The notes under the pieces: generated by a model
The model's database searches: none
What the model was told of the DNA's origin: nothing
The model's input: the letters and a program-made list of their open reading frames with translations, nothing else
From: Brevibacterium sp. UCMA 11754
GTDB lineage: Bacteria; Actinomycetota; Actinomycetes; Actinomycetales; Brevibacteriaceae
NCBI RefSeq assembly: GCF_021532275.1
Contig: NZ_JACBOT010000006.1
Span: 62,001-126,000, forward strand
DNA: 64,000 bases
Direction: 5' to 3'
Shown here: piece after piece, positions 16,381 through 24,570 of the stretch
How positions within the stretch are numbered: the first letter of the stretch is position 1
Layout: the number at the start of each line of letters is the position of its first letter
Translations under genes and position numbers: made by a program

Positions 16381-16871
16381 GCACTGAGAACGACCGCGCT
16401 GAACCTGCTGAGCATCGCCCCAGGTGGCCGATGCGCCTTGGCTCTGCCGGGGCAGTGATGGGTAAAGCCGTCAGCGAAGACTTGGCTGGCCGATACCAGC
16501 CGGTGACGGTGTATCAACGCAAGTCCTCGAAACTGCGGCAACTGTTAGGCATCGGCGGCTGGTTTGCTGGCGTGAGCTATGTGGTGGCGTATCTGACACA
16601 GGCTCCGATTCTCGTCGATGCCATTGAGTGGGTGCGTGAGGCACCGGCAGAACAAGTGGCCGGAGGAACTGTGACCCTCGTGATCTTCTGGGGAACCTGC
16701 AAGATCATCGGTCGAGCCATTCGGATTGGTCAGGATCGGCCCTGCCTCGTCTACGTCGCTTCCGGAGACGAAGAGCAGGCGAGGTCGCCGCAGCCCTTGG
16801 TCTTCCTCAGGACCGGGACAGACAAAACCCCTGCCGGGTTCGATGCAGAGACGGGTGACCGTGATGACTGA
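16377..16871 (+). CDS. Membrane protein of unknown function
   Basis: 164 residues with two hydrophobic segments (LLGIGGWFAGVSYVVAYLTQ and GGTVTLVIFWGTCKIIG), an arginine-rich N-terminal part and a soluble C-terminus. Not recognised. Overlaps the previous stop by ATGA. A 16-codon open frame at 16864-16914 follows and may merely bridge translation to the next gene. Confidence 0.65.
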   Translation: MSTENDRAEPAEHRPRWPMRLGSAGAVMGKAVSEDLAGRYQPVTVYQRKSSKLRQLLGIGGWFAGVSYVVAYLTQAPILVDAIEWVREAPAEQVAGGTVTLVIFWGTCKIIGRAIRIGQDRPCLVYVASGDEEQARSPQPLVFLRTGTDKTPAGFDAETGDRDD

Positions 16872-16920
16872 CTACCGAGTCAATATCTCAGACACAGAAC
16901 TCAGAGAGGAGTGATTGGTG

Positions 16921-17133
16921 ATGAAGATCGGTGGATTCATTCTCGTCGCGGTACTAGCCGTCCTGATGACATTGGGCACGCTCAGCGAACTGTACCGAAC
17001 CGGGCAGTGGTACTTGCAGTGGCTAGACGTGCGGTGGTGGTGGCACTGGATCGCCGTCATCTACACCTGGGGTTCCTCGCTAGTCGACATCAATATCGAC
17101 TTCCACGGCCCTGAAGGGGAACTCGGAGAGTGA
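16921..17133 (+). CDS. Small membrane protein
   Basis: 70 residues. N-terminal helix GGFILVAVLAVLMTLGTL and a tryptophan-rich second segment (LDVRWWWHWIAVIYTWG), then a short acidic tail. ATG 16921 has AGAGAGGA ten bases upstream; GTG 16918 is an alternative. Not recognised. Confidence 0.6.
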   Translation: MKIGGFILVAVLAVLMTLGTLSELYRTGQWYLQWLDVRWWWHWIAVIYTWGSSLVDINIDFHGPEGELGE

Positions 17134-17285
17134 TGACGATGACGAAGACACCAGAAGCAAGCGGCGGAGAAATGCCGGGCCAGTTGGATCTTCTCGACGA
17201 GATTCCTGGAGAGACCCGAGGAACGAAGAAGTGCGGAGATGAGGGAAAGGACGAAGGCAATGAGCATGCAGTCAGTACCCGGTGA
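17133..17285 (+). CDS. Small hydrophilic ORF, 50 residues
   Basis: Begins in the stop codon of the previous gene (TGATG) with MTMTKTPEASGGEMPGQLD and ends inside the next gene. Highly charged, no recognised domain. The stop/start overlap typical of this operon is the main support. Confidence 0.4.
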   Translation: MTMTKTPEASGGEMPGQLDLLDEIPGETRGTKKCGDEGKDEGNEHAVSTR

Positions 17286-17571
17286 CGAAGCCCGAGAGTG
17301 GGCGCGTGAACTTGCACGGACCGGCCGTTTTGCGCCCGAGCAGCTGTTTCTGCTGTGGCTGATGACGATGACGGTCAATGACCAGTGGGAATCGGACGAG
17401 ACGCTCGAAACCCTGAGTGCCGCTGCGGGAATGAGGGTGGAGAACGTTAAGCATCATCTCGAGATCCTCCGCGAAAACAACGCGGTGTCCTGGCACATCC
17501 GAGACTACGGGGTGCCCGTAGCTACTCCTTTCAGCCTCAACCGCAGCTTCCCAGAAACAGCGAAGCAATGA
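17260..17571 (+). CDS. Stand-alone winged-helix protein, paralogue of the replication initiator N-domain
   Basis: 103 residues. EWARELARTGRFAPEQLFLLWLMTMTVNDQW, then LSAAAGMRVENVKHHLEILRENNAVSW, aligns with the first about 85 residues of the next protein (NWARQMGSAAKLPPGQLVLLWMMADRANKQW ... VRRHLQALEDKGII). It lacks the long C-terminal part. It could compete with or regulate the initiator, for example in copy control; this is inference. ATG 17260 follows AAAGGA. Confidence 0.65.
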   Translation: MSMQSVPGDEAREWARELARTGRFAPEQLFLLWLMTMTVNDQWESDETLETLSAAAGMRVENVKHHLEILRENNAVSWHIRDYGVPVATPFSLNRSFPETAKQ

Positions 17572-17614
17572 CCGTGATGACACATCAGAAGACGACTGGA
17601 AGGAGGGAAAAGCA

Positions 17615-18970
17615 ATGAGTGTTCAGGCATTGAATTGGGCACGTCAGATGGGTTCCGCTGCGAAACTGCCCCCTGGACAGCTCGTGTTGCTCTGGATGAT
17701 GGCCGACAGGGCCAACAAACAGTGGGCATGCTGGGACGGCGTGGACACACTGGCCAGGGAAGCGTACCTAAACGAGAAGACAGTTCGGCGGCATCTCCAA
17801 GCCCTCGAGGACAAAGGCATCATCACTCGTTACGAACGTCGCGGTGAGTTCAGAGATCCTCGGACTAGAGTCCTGTACTCGAACGTGCGCCTCAGCGATT
17901 ACATCGTGCTTGAGGAAGAGGCGCTGGCACGCTTTCAAGCTATCGACGACCAGCAGAAGGTCCCAGAGGACCCATTCGAGTCACCGAGCGGAACCATTAT
18001 TGGCCTTAAAAGCAAGCGTGATATTCGATCCCAGGAACCGGCGGAAACCGATGCGAACAGGGGCGCCGCGACCCAGGCGGACAATTTGTCCGGTAGGTCA
18101 CGAGGCCAGGAAACACCACTACCGGACAAATTGTCCGGTAGGCACCTCACCCCTGTGGATAACTCGCCGGTAACCGAGAAAACACCACTACCGGGCAATT
18201 TGTCCGGTAGAGGGGGTCTACCGGACATTTCGGAGGGGGTCTACCGGACATTTCAGGACGATCCGGGTCAGAGTGGTTCCTTTGAATCGCGCACGCGGAA
18301 TAAGAACCCACATAAGACCCCTCAGTCGTCGTCTATGAGTTCCAGCGCAACTACAGCCGAGAACATGCCATCGGCGGGAGCCGAGGCAGACCAGAAGACG
18401 ACGAAGAACGAAAGAGATCCGAGACAGCACGACTCCGAGTCGCACCAGGTCCGGTTCGGTACCTGCCGAGTGTCGAATGCCCGAGGTGAGGTGGACCTGG
18501 ACAAGCTGGTCGCGCTCGTGGCCGGACACTGGACGGTCACTCTCGACCGTGACCGGGCTGTGTGGCTGGCCGAGGCCATCATCGGTCGGTCGGCTCGCAC
18601 GGTCGGCTCCCCGGACGCGTTTGTCCGCCGCAGCCTGGTCAACGACGGTCCCGAGTGGCAGGCAGCGGTCATGGACCACTTCGGTGACCGAAGCAACGCT
18701 GGCCGGTCAGTCGGCCACAGTTCGAGCGGTGACCGGAAGTGTCCGATCAAGCACCACGCTGATTCTGGCTGGAGTGCCCGGTCATGCCCTGGGTGCCGCA
18801 AGCAGTTCGACTTCCCCAAACAGCTCGACCGGGCGACATACGACGCCCTCGATGCCGATGTCCGGTCACTCGTTGACCGGGACCAGACGGTCACAGTCGT
18901 GGACATGACCGGCCCGAGTGTCCGGTCACGCGACCGGTCAGACCCGACAGACGACCGGGATGCCGGTTGA
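17615..18970 (+). CDS. Putative replication initiator (winged helix, lambda O-like layout)
   Basis: 451 residues. The N-terminal winged helix (1-95) includes TLAREAYLNEKTVRRHLQALEDKGIITRYERRG. Residues about 150-215 are low-complexity and repeat LPDKLSGR/LPGNLSGR because the DNA beneath holds palindromic iterons and a DnaA box. The C-terminal part contains VDLDKLVALVAGHWTVTLDRDRAVWLAEAIIGR and a cysteine pair C-x9-C (SWSARSCPGCRKQF area). A helix-turn-helix protein carrying its own origin inside the gene is the arrangement of lambdoid O proteins and some plasmid initiators. ATG 17615 follows GGAAGGAGGG. The Rep assignment is inferred. Confidence 0.6.
   Translation: MSVQALNWARQMGSAAKLPPGQLVLLWMMADRANKQWACWDGVDTLAREAYLNEKTVRRHLQALEDKGIITRYERRGEFRDPRTRVLYSNVRLSDYIVLEEEALARFQAIDDQQKVPEDPFESPSGTIIGLKSKRDIRSQEPAETDANRGAATQADNLSGRSRGQETPLPDKLSGRHLTPVDNSPVTEKTPLPGNLSGRGGLPDISEGVYRTFQDDPGQSGSFESRTRNKNPHKTPQSSSMSSSATTAENMPSAGAEADQKTTKNERDPRQHDSESHQVRFGTCRVSNARGEVDLDKLVALVAGHWTVTLDRDRAVWLAEAIIGRSARTVGSPDAFVRRSLVNDGPEWQAAVMDHFGDRSNAGRSVGHSSSGDRKCPIKHHADSGWSARSCPGCRKQFDFPKQLDRATYDALDADVRSLVDRDQTVTVVDMTGPSVRSRDRSDPTDDRDAG
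18074..18250. other. Candidate replication origin (oriV) within the initiator gene
   Basis: Three 23-bp palindromes are centred at 18085, 18130 and 18199. The middle one is perfect, arms CTACCGGACAA and its complement around one base. Two further half-sites CTACCGGACA lie at 18218 and 18241. Spacings are 45, 69 and 23 bases, close to multiples of 23. Between the second and third palindrome, 18154-18162 is TGTGGATAA, the reverse complement of the consensus DnaA box TTATCCACA. Confidence 0.6.
18550..18940. repeat. Cluster of TGACCGG/CCGGTCA motifs (left)
   Basis: At least nine copies of the heptamer TGACCGG or its complement, at 18550, 18703, 18730, 18778, 18862, 18874, 18906, 18922 and 18934, in the 3' part of the initiator gene. 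Chance expectation is about one per 8 kb counting both strands. The same motif clusters again at 37.5-38.7 kb. Confidence 0.7.
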
Positions 18971-18993
18971 TGGGGAAGGAAGGACGGCGAACC

Positions 18994-19857
18994 ATGCAAG
19001 AGCACGAAGAACCATTCTCTGAACGACAGTTGTTGACCGCAGTCGAGACAGTGGCCAAGCGGACCATCCGGCCAAAGATGTCCGCGATCGGGTTGTCCCG
19101 GTGGGCCGAAGACGTTGCCGGTGATGTGATCGTTTCGGCCTGGAAAGCCCGGTCGAGGTTCGACCCCGAGCTGGGTCAGTTGGAGGCATGGATCACGGGC
19201 ATCGCTCGCAATCGAATGGCCGATCTCATCGACGCTGAGACTCGACGCAATCCGGCTGACTTGGTGTCCGGGCCGAAAGACTCTCCTGCCGCGGTTGAGG
19301 AAGTCCTTGACCGGATCGCGGCCTCAGACCCTCGGTCGTGGGGTACGGACATCGCGGTCGTCGTAGCCGAACATTTAGCAACGATGACCTGGCTGCGACC
19401 GGTCATCTCGGCGGCAGCATCGGTGATGGAAACTCAAGCATTCATGGTGGGGTTCCTCACCCACCTGAAGTTCGAATCCGATGTGAAGACCGCGTCAACC
19501 GCGTTTGGACTCAGCGAACAGCGGGTCCGGGACTGCAAACGACTGTTCGAACTCCACTGCCAAGTGATCAGGACCGCGATCGAGCACAAACGAAGTGTGA
19601 GCGGTCGGGGAATACGGATCACGGACCTGATCGAGTGCCTGCCAGGTGCTGACGAGTCCGGGTCATGGACGAGAGAGACCGCTCAGGCGATGAGCTCGTG
19701 GAAAGGACCGATTGGTCAGGTACCGGTTGAGCACGTGGTGAAAGTGACGGGATGGGAGAGGAACACGGTACGCCAATACGTATCGACGACGAAGACTCTT
19801 CTGGAAGTGGCGCTGGGAGTTCTCAGCGCCAAGGACTCGAAAGGGCAGGCACGATGA
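18994..19857 (+). CDS. Sigma-70 region 2-like protein encoded by the element
   Basis: 287 residues. Residues 25-95 match sigma region 2 of ECF-type factors: RWAEDVAGDVIVSAWKARSRFDPELGQLEAWITGIARNRMADLIDAE. Two later helix-turn-helix-like stretches (TAFGLSEQRVRDCKRLFEL and HVVKVTGWERNTVRQYVSTTK) could act as region 4. ATG 18994 is preferred, since GGAAGGAAGGA lies about ten bases upstream; ATG 18970 has no site. It may direct transcription of element promoters. No anti-sigma gene is obvious, although the next gene encodes a membrane protein. Confidence 0.65.
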   Translation: MQEHEEPFSERQLLTAVETVAKRTIRPKMSAIGLSRWAEDVAGDVIVSAWKARSRFDPELGQLEAWITGIARNRMADLIDAETRRNPADLVSGPKDSPAAVEEVLDRIAASDPRSWGTDIAVVVAEHLATMTWLRPVISAAASVMETQAFMVGFLTHLKFESDVKTASTAFGLSEQRVRDCKRLFELHCQVIRTAIEHKRSVSGRGIRITDLIECLPGADESGSWTRETAQAMSSWKGPIGQVPVEHVVKVTGWERNTVRQYVSTTKTLLEVALGVLSAKDSKGQAR

Positions 19858-20183
19858 GCAAGAAGAACGAGACCGGCAGTCTCAACATCAACCTCGATGA
19901 GGCGAGCGAGACCACAAAGACAGGACAGACTGGTACGAGTAACGGCGACAGATACAAGGGTCTGTTCGGTCGGTGGCGGATGCTGCGCGACCGGAACCGG
20001 GCAAGGTTCCGCAAATGGTGGAGCTACTACCTGGAGAACGTGGTCCCGATCGAAGACGATGATGCGCCCGAACATCTGCCGAAAATCTTCCACGGACCCG
20101 TTGGCCGTTTGTTACTGGCTGGGTGCGGCGTCGTGGCGATGGGCGTGTGGGTGTTCCTGCTGTGGCTGCTGTGGACACTGTGA
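19854..20183 (+). CDS. Small C-tail-anchored membrane protein
   Basis: 109 residues. A hydrophilic N-terminus with an arginine-rich stretch (RYKGLFGRWRMLRDRNRARFRKWW) is followed by one C-terminal membrane helix (LLLAGCGVVAMGVWVFLLWLLWTL). ATG overlaps the sigma-like gene's stop. An anti-sigma role is conceivable from position, but no anti-sigma motif is seen. Confidence 0.65.
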   Translation: MSKKNETGSLNINLDEASETTKTGQTGTSNGDRYKGLFGRWRMLRDRNRARFRKWWSYYLENVVPIEDDDAPEHLPKIFHGPVGRLLLAGCGVVAMGVWVFLLWLLWTL

Positions 20184-21061
20184 TGGACACGATGCAGGCA
20201 CGCCAACGAGTACTGAAATACGCTTCTTCCGTGGTGCGAGAGGTCACCTACTACACACCAGAGCGACAGCGAGCTACCGCACTGGGGCCAGTCGGTGAGG
20301 TCGAGCTTGAAACACTGAGTCAACGTCCACCCAGGAATGTCCTGTCCACTGCTCGGGAAATGACGTGGACCCCATACGTTCTATCGCCTGATCTGCATAT
20401 TCCCCTCTTTTGGTTGCTCCCAGGAGCTGTGTTTGTCGGCCTGACCGTGTTTGGACCGTTCTCGTTGTTCGCAGGTGAGGGGGAAGTCCTCAACGGTATC
20501 TGGGCAGGAATGGCCAACACTGGAATCAGCGTCTCTGTAGGTGCTGGCCTGTATTTGCTCGAAGCGTGGTTGGCCAAGCGGGAAGCGGCCGGCTGGGCGA
20601 AATACGATGCCCTTGGTCCGGACAGCTGGGCGGCACCGTTGATTCCCGACGATGACGTAGACACTGTCGCGGAGCTGATTGTCGAGGTTGAGACAGGAAT
20701 GGATCGCCTCGCCGCCTGCGGACTATTGACCGACCAATACCAGGCTCAGATAGTTCCGCTGGTCGAAGAAGCGATGCTGTATGCCTCGGACCATCACCGG
20801 GCGCAACAGGAACTTATGGAAGCACAGCGACTACTGGCGGGAATCTCCATTGATGCCGTGGACAACGACGATGAATTGCAGCAGCTCGAAGAAGATCGGA
20901 AAGCTATCGAGGTGGAAACCAGCACGGCATGCGCGCGGTGGATGAGCACTCGGCGGAAGCTCGAGCACCTTGGCAGAGAGATTCACGAATACGCCGACGT
21001 GGGTGAGGCGAAACTCGCGGCAGCGAAGTGGAACGCCGACCACCGAAACAGGAGGAACTAA
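20183..21061 (+). CDS. Membrane protein with coiled-coil C-terminus
   Basis: 292 residues. Two membrane segments (IPLFWLLPGAVFVGLTVFGPFSLF and GMANTGISVSVGAGLYLLEAWLA) are followed by a long helical region (about 165-285) with coiled-coil character (EEDRKAIEVETSTACARWMSTRRKLEHLG). Not recognised. Overlaps the previous stop by one base (TGATG). Confidence 0.65.
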   Translation: MDTMQARQRVLKYASSVVREVTYYTPERQRATALGPVGEVELETLSQRPPRNVLSTAREMTWTPYVLSPDLHIPLFWLLPGAVFVGLTVFGPFSLFAGEGEVLNGIWAGMANTGISVSVGAGLYLLEAWLAKREAAGWAKYDALGPDSWAAPLIPDDDVDTVAELIVEVETGMDRLAACGLLTDQYQAQIVPLVEEAMLYASDHHRAQQELMEAQRLLAGISIDAVDNDDELQQLEEDRKAIEVETSTACARWMSTRRKLEHLGREIHEYADVGEAKLAAAKWNADHRNRRN

Positions 21062-21342
21062 GACATGGCCTGATCAGACTTACACGGTTCGACGAACACG
21101 TGACGGCTGAGACGAACTCACAGGAGTCACGAGAAACCCTCGTGAATACTCAAGCCATCGAATGGGTGACGACGCTGGCTAAAGGCGACCGCATCTACCT
21201 GGGCATCAAAAACGTTGGAGAAACCAGGACTCGCCACTATGCGGCGGTCAATGCGATAGGCAACAACACCGGCTACGAAATGAGCGCAGAGCAGGTCCTG
21301 AGAGACTTTCAGTCATTCGTTCAATCGGCTGAGGAACGATAA
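21028..21342 (+). CDS. Small hypothetical protein
   Basis: Up to 104 residues; the core AIEWVTTLAKGDRIYLGIKNVGETRTRHYAAVNAIG looks like a compact alpha/beta protein. The start is uncertain: ATG 21028 overlaps the previous gene by 34 bases, and an AGGAGG at 21051-21056 instead points to a later start; the ATG nearest that site opens a two-codon frame only. The stop overlaps the next ATG. Confidence 0.5.
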   Translation: MERRPPKQEELRHGLIRLTRFDEHVTAETNSQESRETLVNTQAIEWVTTLAKGDRIYLGIKNVGETRTRHYAAVNAIGNNTGYEMSAEQVLRDFQSFVQSAEER

Positions 21343-21803
21343 TGATGTGGCATGTCAGGCGGCATTGTCGAGACTACAGAATCCAGATTCCCCGTGGCCC
21401 CCACGTCGGGCAACGGTTGGTCCACGTCGACGTAGTCCAGTACAGCCCTTTCCCGGCAAAGGCGACCGTGGTGAGGCTGTTGATTGCCGTCGCCGGTATC
21501 ACCTGTATGGCGGTGTGGCCAGGGTGGGGTGCGGAGGATGTGCCGTGGATAGTCAAACTGATAGCCGTTACCGCGTGTGCCGGTTGGGCTTTCGTGTTCT
21601 ACCGCGTTCTTCGTGGGAGACGGAAGGTGGCGAAGCAATGGACTGTCCCACCGCAATCGCAGGATCTTCCCGAAACAGTGCTGATGAAAGCCGCAGACTC
21701 AGGCGCGCGCGCAGAGCCTGGAATCGAGACTCCGGACGTTGAAGTACGGTCGGCACTTCACCGGCATGGAAGCGGTGTTGCTGCAGAGGCAAGAACAGGA
21801 TGA
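21342..21803 (+). CDS. Membrane protein of unknown function
   Basis: 153 residues. Basic N-terminus, then two membrane helices (TVVRLLIAVAGITCMAVWPGWG and VKLIAVTACAGWAFVFYRVLRG) and a soluble tail. Not recognised. ATG overlaps the stop of the previous gene. Confidence 0.6.
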   Translation: MMWHVRRHCRDYRIQIPRGPHVGQRLVHVDVVQYSPFPAKATVVRLLIAVAGITCMAVWPGWGAEDVPWIVKLIAVTACAGWAFVFYRVLRGRRKVAKQWTVPPQSQDLPETVLMKAADSGARAEPGIETPDVEVRSALHRHGSGVAAEARTG

Positions 21804-21906
21804 GGTGCTGCGGCGTAGCGTTGAGGACCAACTTGAACGGGCACGAGAGGATCTGATCGTCGCGGTCGAGACCGCACAACTCGATCTGGACCTCGAGGAC
21901 AGATAA
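21766..21906 (+). CDS. Small charged helical ORF, 46 residues
   Basis: Reads MEAVLLQRQEQDEVLRRS and ends ETAQLDLDLEDR in a different frame from the preceding gene, overlapping its end by 38 bases. Composition suggests a coiled coil. Support is moderate: good codon bias and fit in the operon, but no homologue known to me. The frame may start further upstream at a non-ATG codon. Confidence 0.4.
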   Translation: MEAVLLQRQEQDEVLRRSVEDQLERAREDLIVAVETAQLDLDLEDR

Positions 21907-21927
21907 GCAAGGTAAGGAGCCACCGCT

Positions 21928-22095
21928 ATGAATGTAAATCGGGACCATCACGCAACCGAGGCCGTGCCGTGGACGCAGACGGTACGTCGCCTCATCGTGA
22001 CCGCCGGAATTCTACTGAGCTACGTCGCGCTAGCCGGTCTGGTACTGGCGGTTTTCATCTTGGCAGTGAGCGCACTGTTTTGGCTGTTCGAGTAG
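21928..22095 (+). CDS. Small membrane protein, 55 residues
   Basis: Starts at ATG 21928 after AAGGAG and encodes MNVNRDHHATEAVPWTQTVR followed by one or two hydrophobic helices (LIVTAGILLSYVALAGLVL, AVFILAVSALFWLF). It is the last gene before a strong terminator, closing the operon that began at 12027. Confidence 0.6.
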   Translation: MNVNRDHHATEAVPWTQTVRRLIVTAGILLSYVALAGLVLAVFILAVSALFWLFE

Positions 22096-22119
22096 TTCGC
22101 AACTGACCATCTGCCATCA

Positions 22120-22161
22120 GGGGCGGGTGTTCTCCACACGGAGGACGCCCGCCCCTTTTTT
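22120..22161 (+). terminator. Rho-independent terminator
   Basis: A 16-base-pair stem (5' arm GGGGCGGGTGTTCTCC, with two G-T pairs), loop ACAC, and a run of seven T. Separates the early operon from the type IV secretion operon. Confidence 0.92.
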
Positions 22162-22233
22162 GTGCCCTGACAGACATGTGCTGGCCGGAGAGAGAAACGA
22201 CTACGACAGTACATACCCACTTTGGAGACTTGG

Positions 22234-22998
22234 ATGCTTGAAGATATCGCTCCACCGTTGACGCAGTTGAACACGGTTGCGGCGTGGTTCCTCGGGTCAG
22301 CAATCGCCCTTGCCGTCGTCGGAGCTGTGTGCCTGCTGTTGACCTGGCTGGCCGGGAAGACCTTCTCGATGCAGGACTGGGTGAAGAAGGGCCAGCTCGG
22401 GGTGGCGATGTTCTTCCTCGGTGCCATCCTGCTGGGATCCATCGGCGGGGGAGTGCAGTGGTCATCGACGAACTCGAGAACTGAGGGCCTGCTTCCTGAA
22501 GCAGCGAAACAGAAAACGATCCGTGTTGACCGGAAAGCCCCGCACTCAAAGTGCACGTCAACAGTATCGATCTCGTCGAAGAAACACCTGAAGGCAAAAA
22601 AGGAACAGCCGATGGACGAGAACACGAAGAAGAAGTACATGCCAAGTGAAGCAGAGGCCGGGAAGATGGGCCGCGCTATTCGCGAAATGGGGGCCGATAA
22701 GTGGCCTGCCGAAAAGGCGTGGACCAAGTCGCTGGTTTGGGGTTCGAACCTTGGCGATATGCCCAGCAAGGATGACTGGCTGAAAGACCGCGATAAGTAC
22801 TTCGAGGCGCATGGTCCGATGTACTCCCGTATCCAGTGGCAGCCCGACGGAAAAAAGGGCAACTGCGACAACACCAACTTCCATGCCGCCAAGGGCGCAC
22901 CAGTTGAGGTGATCTTCTGGGAAACCTTTGTCGGAGATCCGAAAGCAGCCGATGACCAGCAATACGGCTACCGAATGTTCCGCATCCCCGTGAAGTAA
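22234..22998 (+). CDS. T4SS-operon membrane protein of unknown function
   Basis: 254 residues. Two N-terminal membrane helices (VAAWFLGSAIALAVVGAVCLLLTW and LGVAMFFLGAILLGSIGGG) are followed by a lysine-rich linker and a soluble domain with WGSNLGDMPSKDDW and VIFWETFVGDPKAADDQQYGYRMFRIPV. It heads the conjugation operon directly upstream of the pilin-like and VirB6-like genes. ATG 22234 has GGAG seven bases upstream; the frame opens at TTG 22222. Not recognised as a named family. Confidence 0.7.
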   Translation: MLEDIAPPLTQLNTVAAWFLGSAIALAVVGAVCLLLTWLAGKTFSMQDWVKKGQLGVAMFFLGAILLGSIGGGVQWSSTNSRTEGLLPEAAKQKTIRVDRKAPHSKCTSTVSISSKKHLKAKKEQPMDENTKKKYMPSEAEAGKMGRAIREMGADKWPAEKAWTKSLVWGSNLGDMPSKDDWLKDRDKYFEAHGPMYSRIQWQPDGKKGNCDNTNFHAAKGAPVEVIFWETFVGDPKAADDQQYGYRMFRIPVK

Positions 22999-23054
22999 CA
23001 CTCCCTATCCTTCCCGGCACCGTGCCGAGAAATCCCTGAAAGGAACCAAGAAAG

Positions 23055-23381
23055 ATGAACGCTGTACACGCTGAAATCATCAACACCAGTCTCGACGTCC
23101 TCGCCAAGGGCTACGACCCAGGAATCAAACCACGATTCGATGCCCCCTGGATGGGGTTCTTCCGCACTCTCGGTGGACAGATCATCGGTACGGTCATCGC
23201 CTGCCTGGTGATCTTCATGGTCTGCGCGGCTCTCGTGTGGGTGGCCTCGAAGGTCTTCGGCGCCGGGAACGGTCAGACACTGGGTCTGCAGGGCCTGCTC
23301 ATCGGAGCAGTTGCTGCAGCAATTATCGGCTCCATCGGTGGTGCGGTCATGTACTTCTCCGGAATTCCCCTGTTCCCGTGA
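23055..23381 (+). CDS. Small two-helix T4SS membrane subunit (VirB2-like in size and position)
   Basis: 108 residues. Two hydrophobic helices (GGQIIGTVIACLVIFMVCAALVWVASKVFG and LLIGAVAAAIIGSIGGAVMYFSG) joined by a short loop, as in T4SS pilin-type subunits. The second helix resembles that of the preceding protein. It lies directly before the VirB6/TrbL-like gene. The pilin role is inferred from topology and order. Confidence 0.65.
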   Translation: MNAVHAEIINTSLDVLAKGYDPGIKPRFDAPWMGFFRTLGGQIIGTVIACLVIFMVCAALVWVASKVFGAGNGQTLGLQGLLIGAVAAAIIGSIGGAVMYFSGIPLFP

Positions 23382-23404
23382 TCCGACTGCACCGATGAGA
23401 GGCC

Positions 23405-24565
23405 ATGATGTATCTAGCTAAGGGCAAGGACTGGGGAGGAATCCTCGACGGTCCTTGGAAAGACTGGGGCGAGTCCCTCCAGGCTTTGATCCAGCAATCC
23501 ATCGACGGATTCGCAATCGCGTCCTGGGAATTCCTCAAAGGCGCATTCGGAGTCGGTTCATTCACCGCCGACGGCGGGGGATCGGACTGGTGGCTGGCCG
23601 TCATCGGCGGCAAGATCGAGGTCTACCAGGGCGGGGTGTACCAGCACACCGTGGAGTATCCCGGAATGCTCAACGTCATGGTCATTGCCATGGTTCCGTT
23701 GCTGATTATCTTCCTGTCGATCCAGATCTTCATGTCGATCTATCGCGCATCGACGGCAGGGATGATCCGTGCATTCGCCTCAGCCGTCCTCGCGGTACCG
23801 GCAACGTATATCTGCGCCGGGATCGTCTACCTAGGACTGACCGGCACCGACCAACTCACGCAGTGGATCCTCGAGGTCGGCGTCGGCGACACGAGCGGCG
23901 ATGACGTCGGCGTCGGCGGAATCTTGCGCCTCTTCGGACTCTGGTGGGATCCATCGGCGAACAACAACGCCGGGGGAGTCCAAGTCGATGCGGGCTTCGA
24001 GATCTGGGCCATGGCCAACGGCACAGACCAGGTAGGACAGTCGATCCTGCCGTGGCTGGTGGCAGGCGTCATCCTCATCTCCTGCTTGATCCTCATGCTC
24101 ATGATGCTCTTTCGCACCGTGATCGTTCTAGTCCTGGCGATGTTCACTCCCGTGGGAGTGTTCTCAATGTCGTGGGACGCGGCAAAGGGAATCGCGTCGA
24201 AATGGGCGAGCTTGGTAGTGGCTCTTCTCATGGCCAAACCCATCGCGGCGGCGGTCACGAAGTTCGGAATCACGATGGCCTCGATCGGGTCTGACTGGGT
24301 TCAAATGGCCGCTGGTGTGGTGTTGGTGCTCATCTCGGCGGCGATGCCGATCGTGATGATCAGCATCATTTCGTTCATGACACCCGACTCAGCGCGAATG
24401 CTCGAGCAGACAGCCGGCGGATTCGCCATGGCCGGTCAGCGCCGGGTCTACGGCGGTATCGGGCGAGGAGGCCAGCGAGTGATGCGCAGCAGCACAAGCG
24501 CGGTGAGGAAATCATTTGGTGGGGCCTCCAGGGCCGGTCGCCGTCTCTTTACAGGCAGAAGGTGA
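23405..24565 (+). CDS. VirB6/TrbL-like conjugal transfer membrane protein
   Basis: 386 residues with six or more membrane helices (VIAMVPLLIIFLSIQIFMSIYRA, ILPWLVAGVILISCLILMLMMLF, VVLVLISAAMPIVMISIISF) and a basic glycine/arginine-rich tail (GQRRVYGGIGRGGQR). This is the polytopic channel subunit of T4SSs; SCO6881-like proteins in actinomycetes have this layout. It precedes SCO6880-, VirB4- and VirD4-like genes in the usual order. The end overlaps the next frame. Confidence 0.85.
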   Translation: MMYLAKGKDWGGILDGPWKDWGESLQALIQQSIDGFAIASWEFLKGAFGVGSFTADGGGSDWWLAVIGGKIEVYQGGVYQHTVEYPGMLNVMVIAMVPLLIIFLSIQIFMSIYRASTAGMIRAFASAVLAVPATYICAGIVYLGLTGTDQLTQWILEVGVGDTSGDDVGVGGILRLFGLWWDPSANNNAGGVQVDAGFEIWAMANGTDQVGQSILPWLVAGVILISCLILMLMMLFRTVIVLVLAMFTPVGVFSMSWDAAKGIASKWASLVVALLMAKPIAAAVTKFGITMASIGSDWVQMAAGVVLVLISAAMPIVMISIISFMTPDSARMLEQTAGGFAMAGQRRVYGGIGRGGQRVMRSSTSAVRKSFGGASRAGRRLFTGRR

Positions 24566-24570
24566 AAACG

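Noticed and set aside
16864..16914. 16-codon open frame between two small membrane genes
   Set aside because: Too short to support as a gene; may only couple translation.
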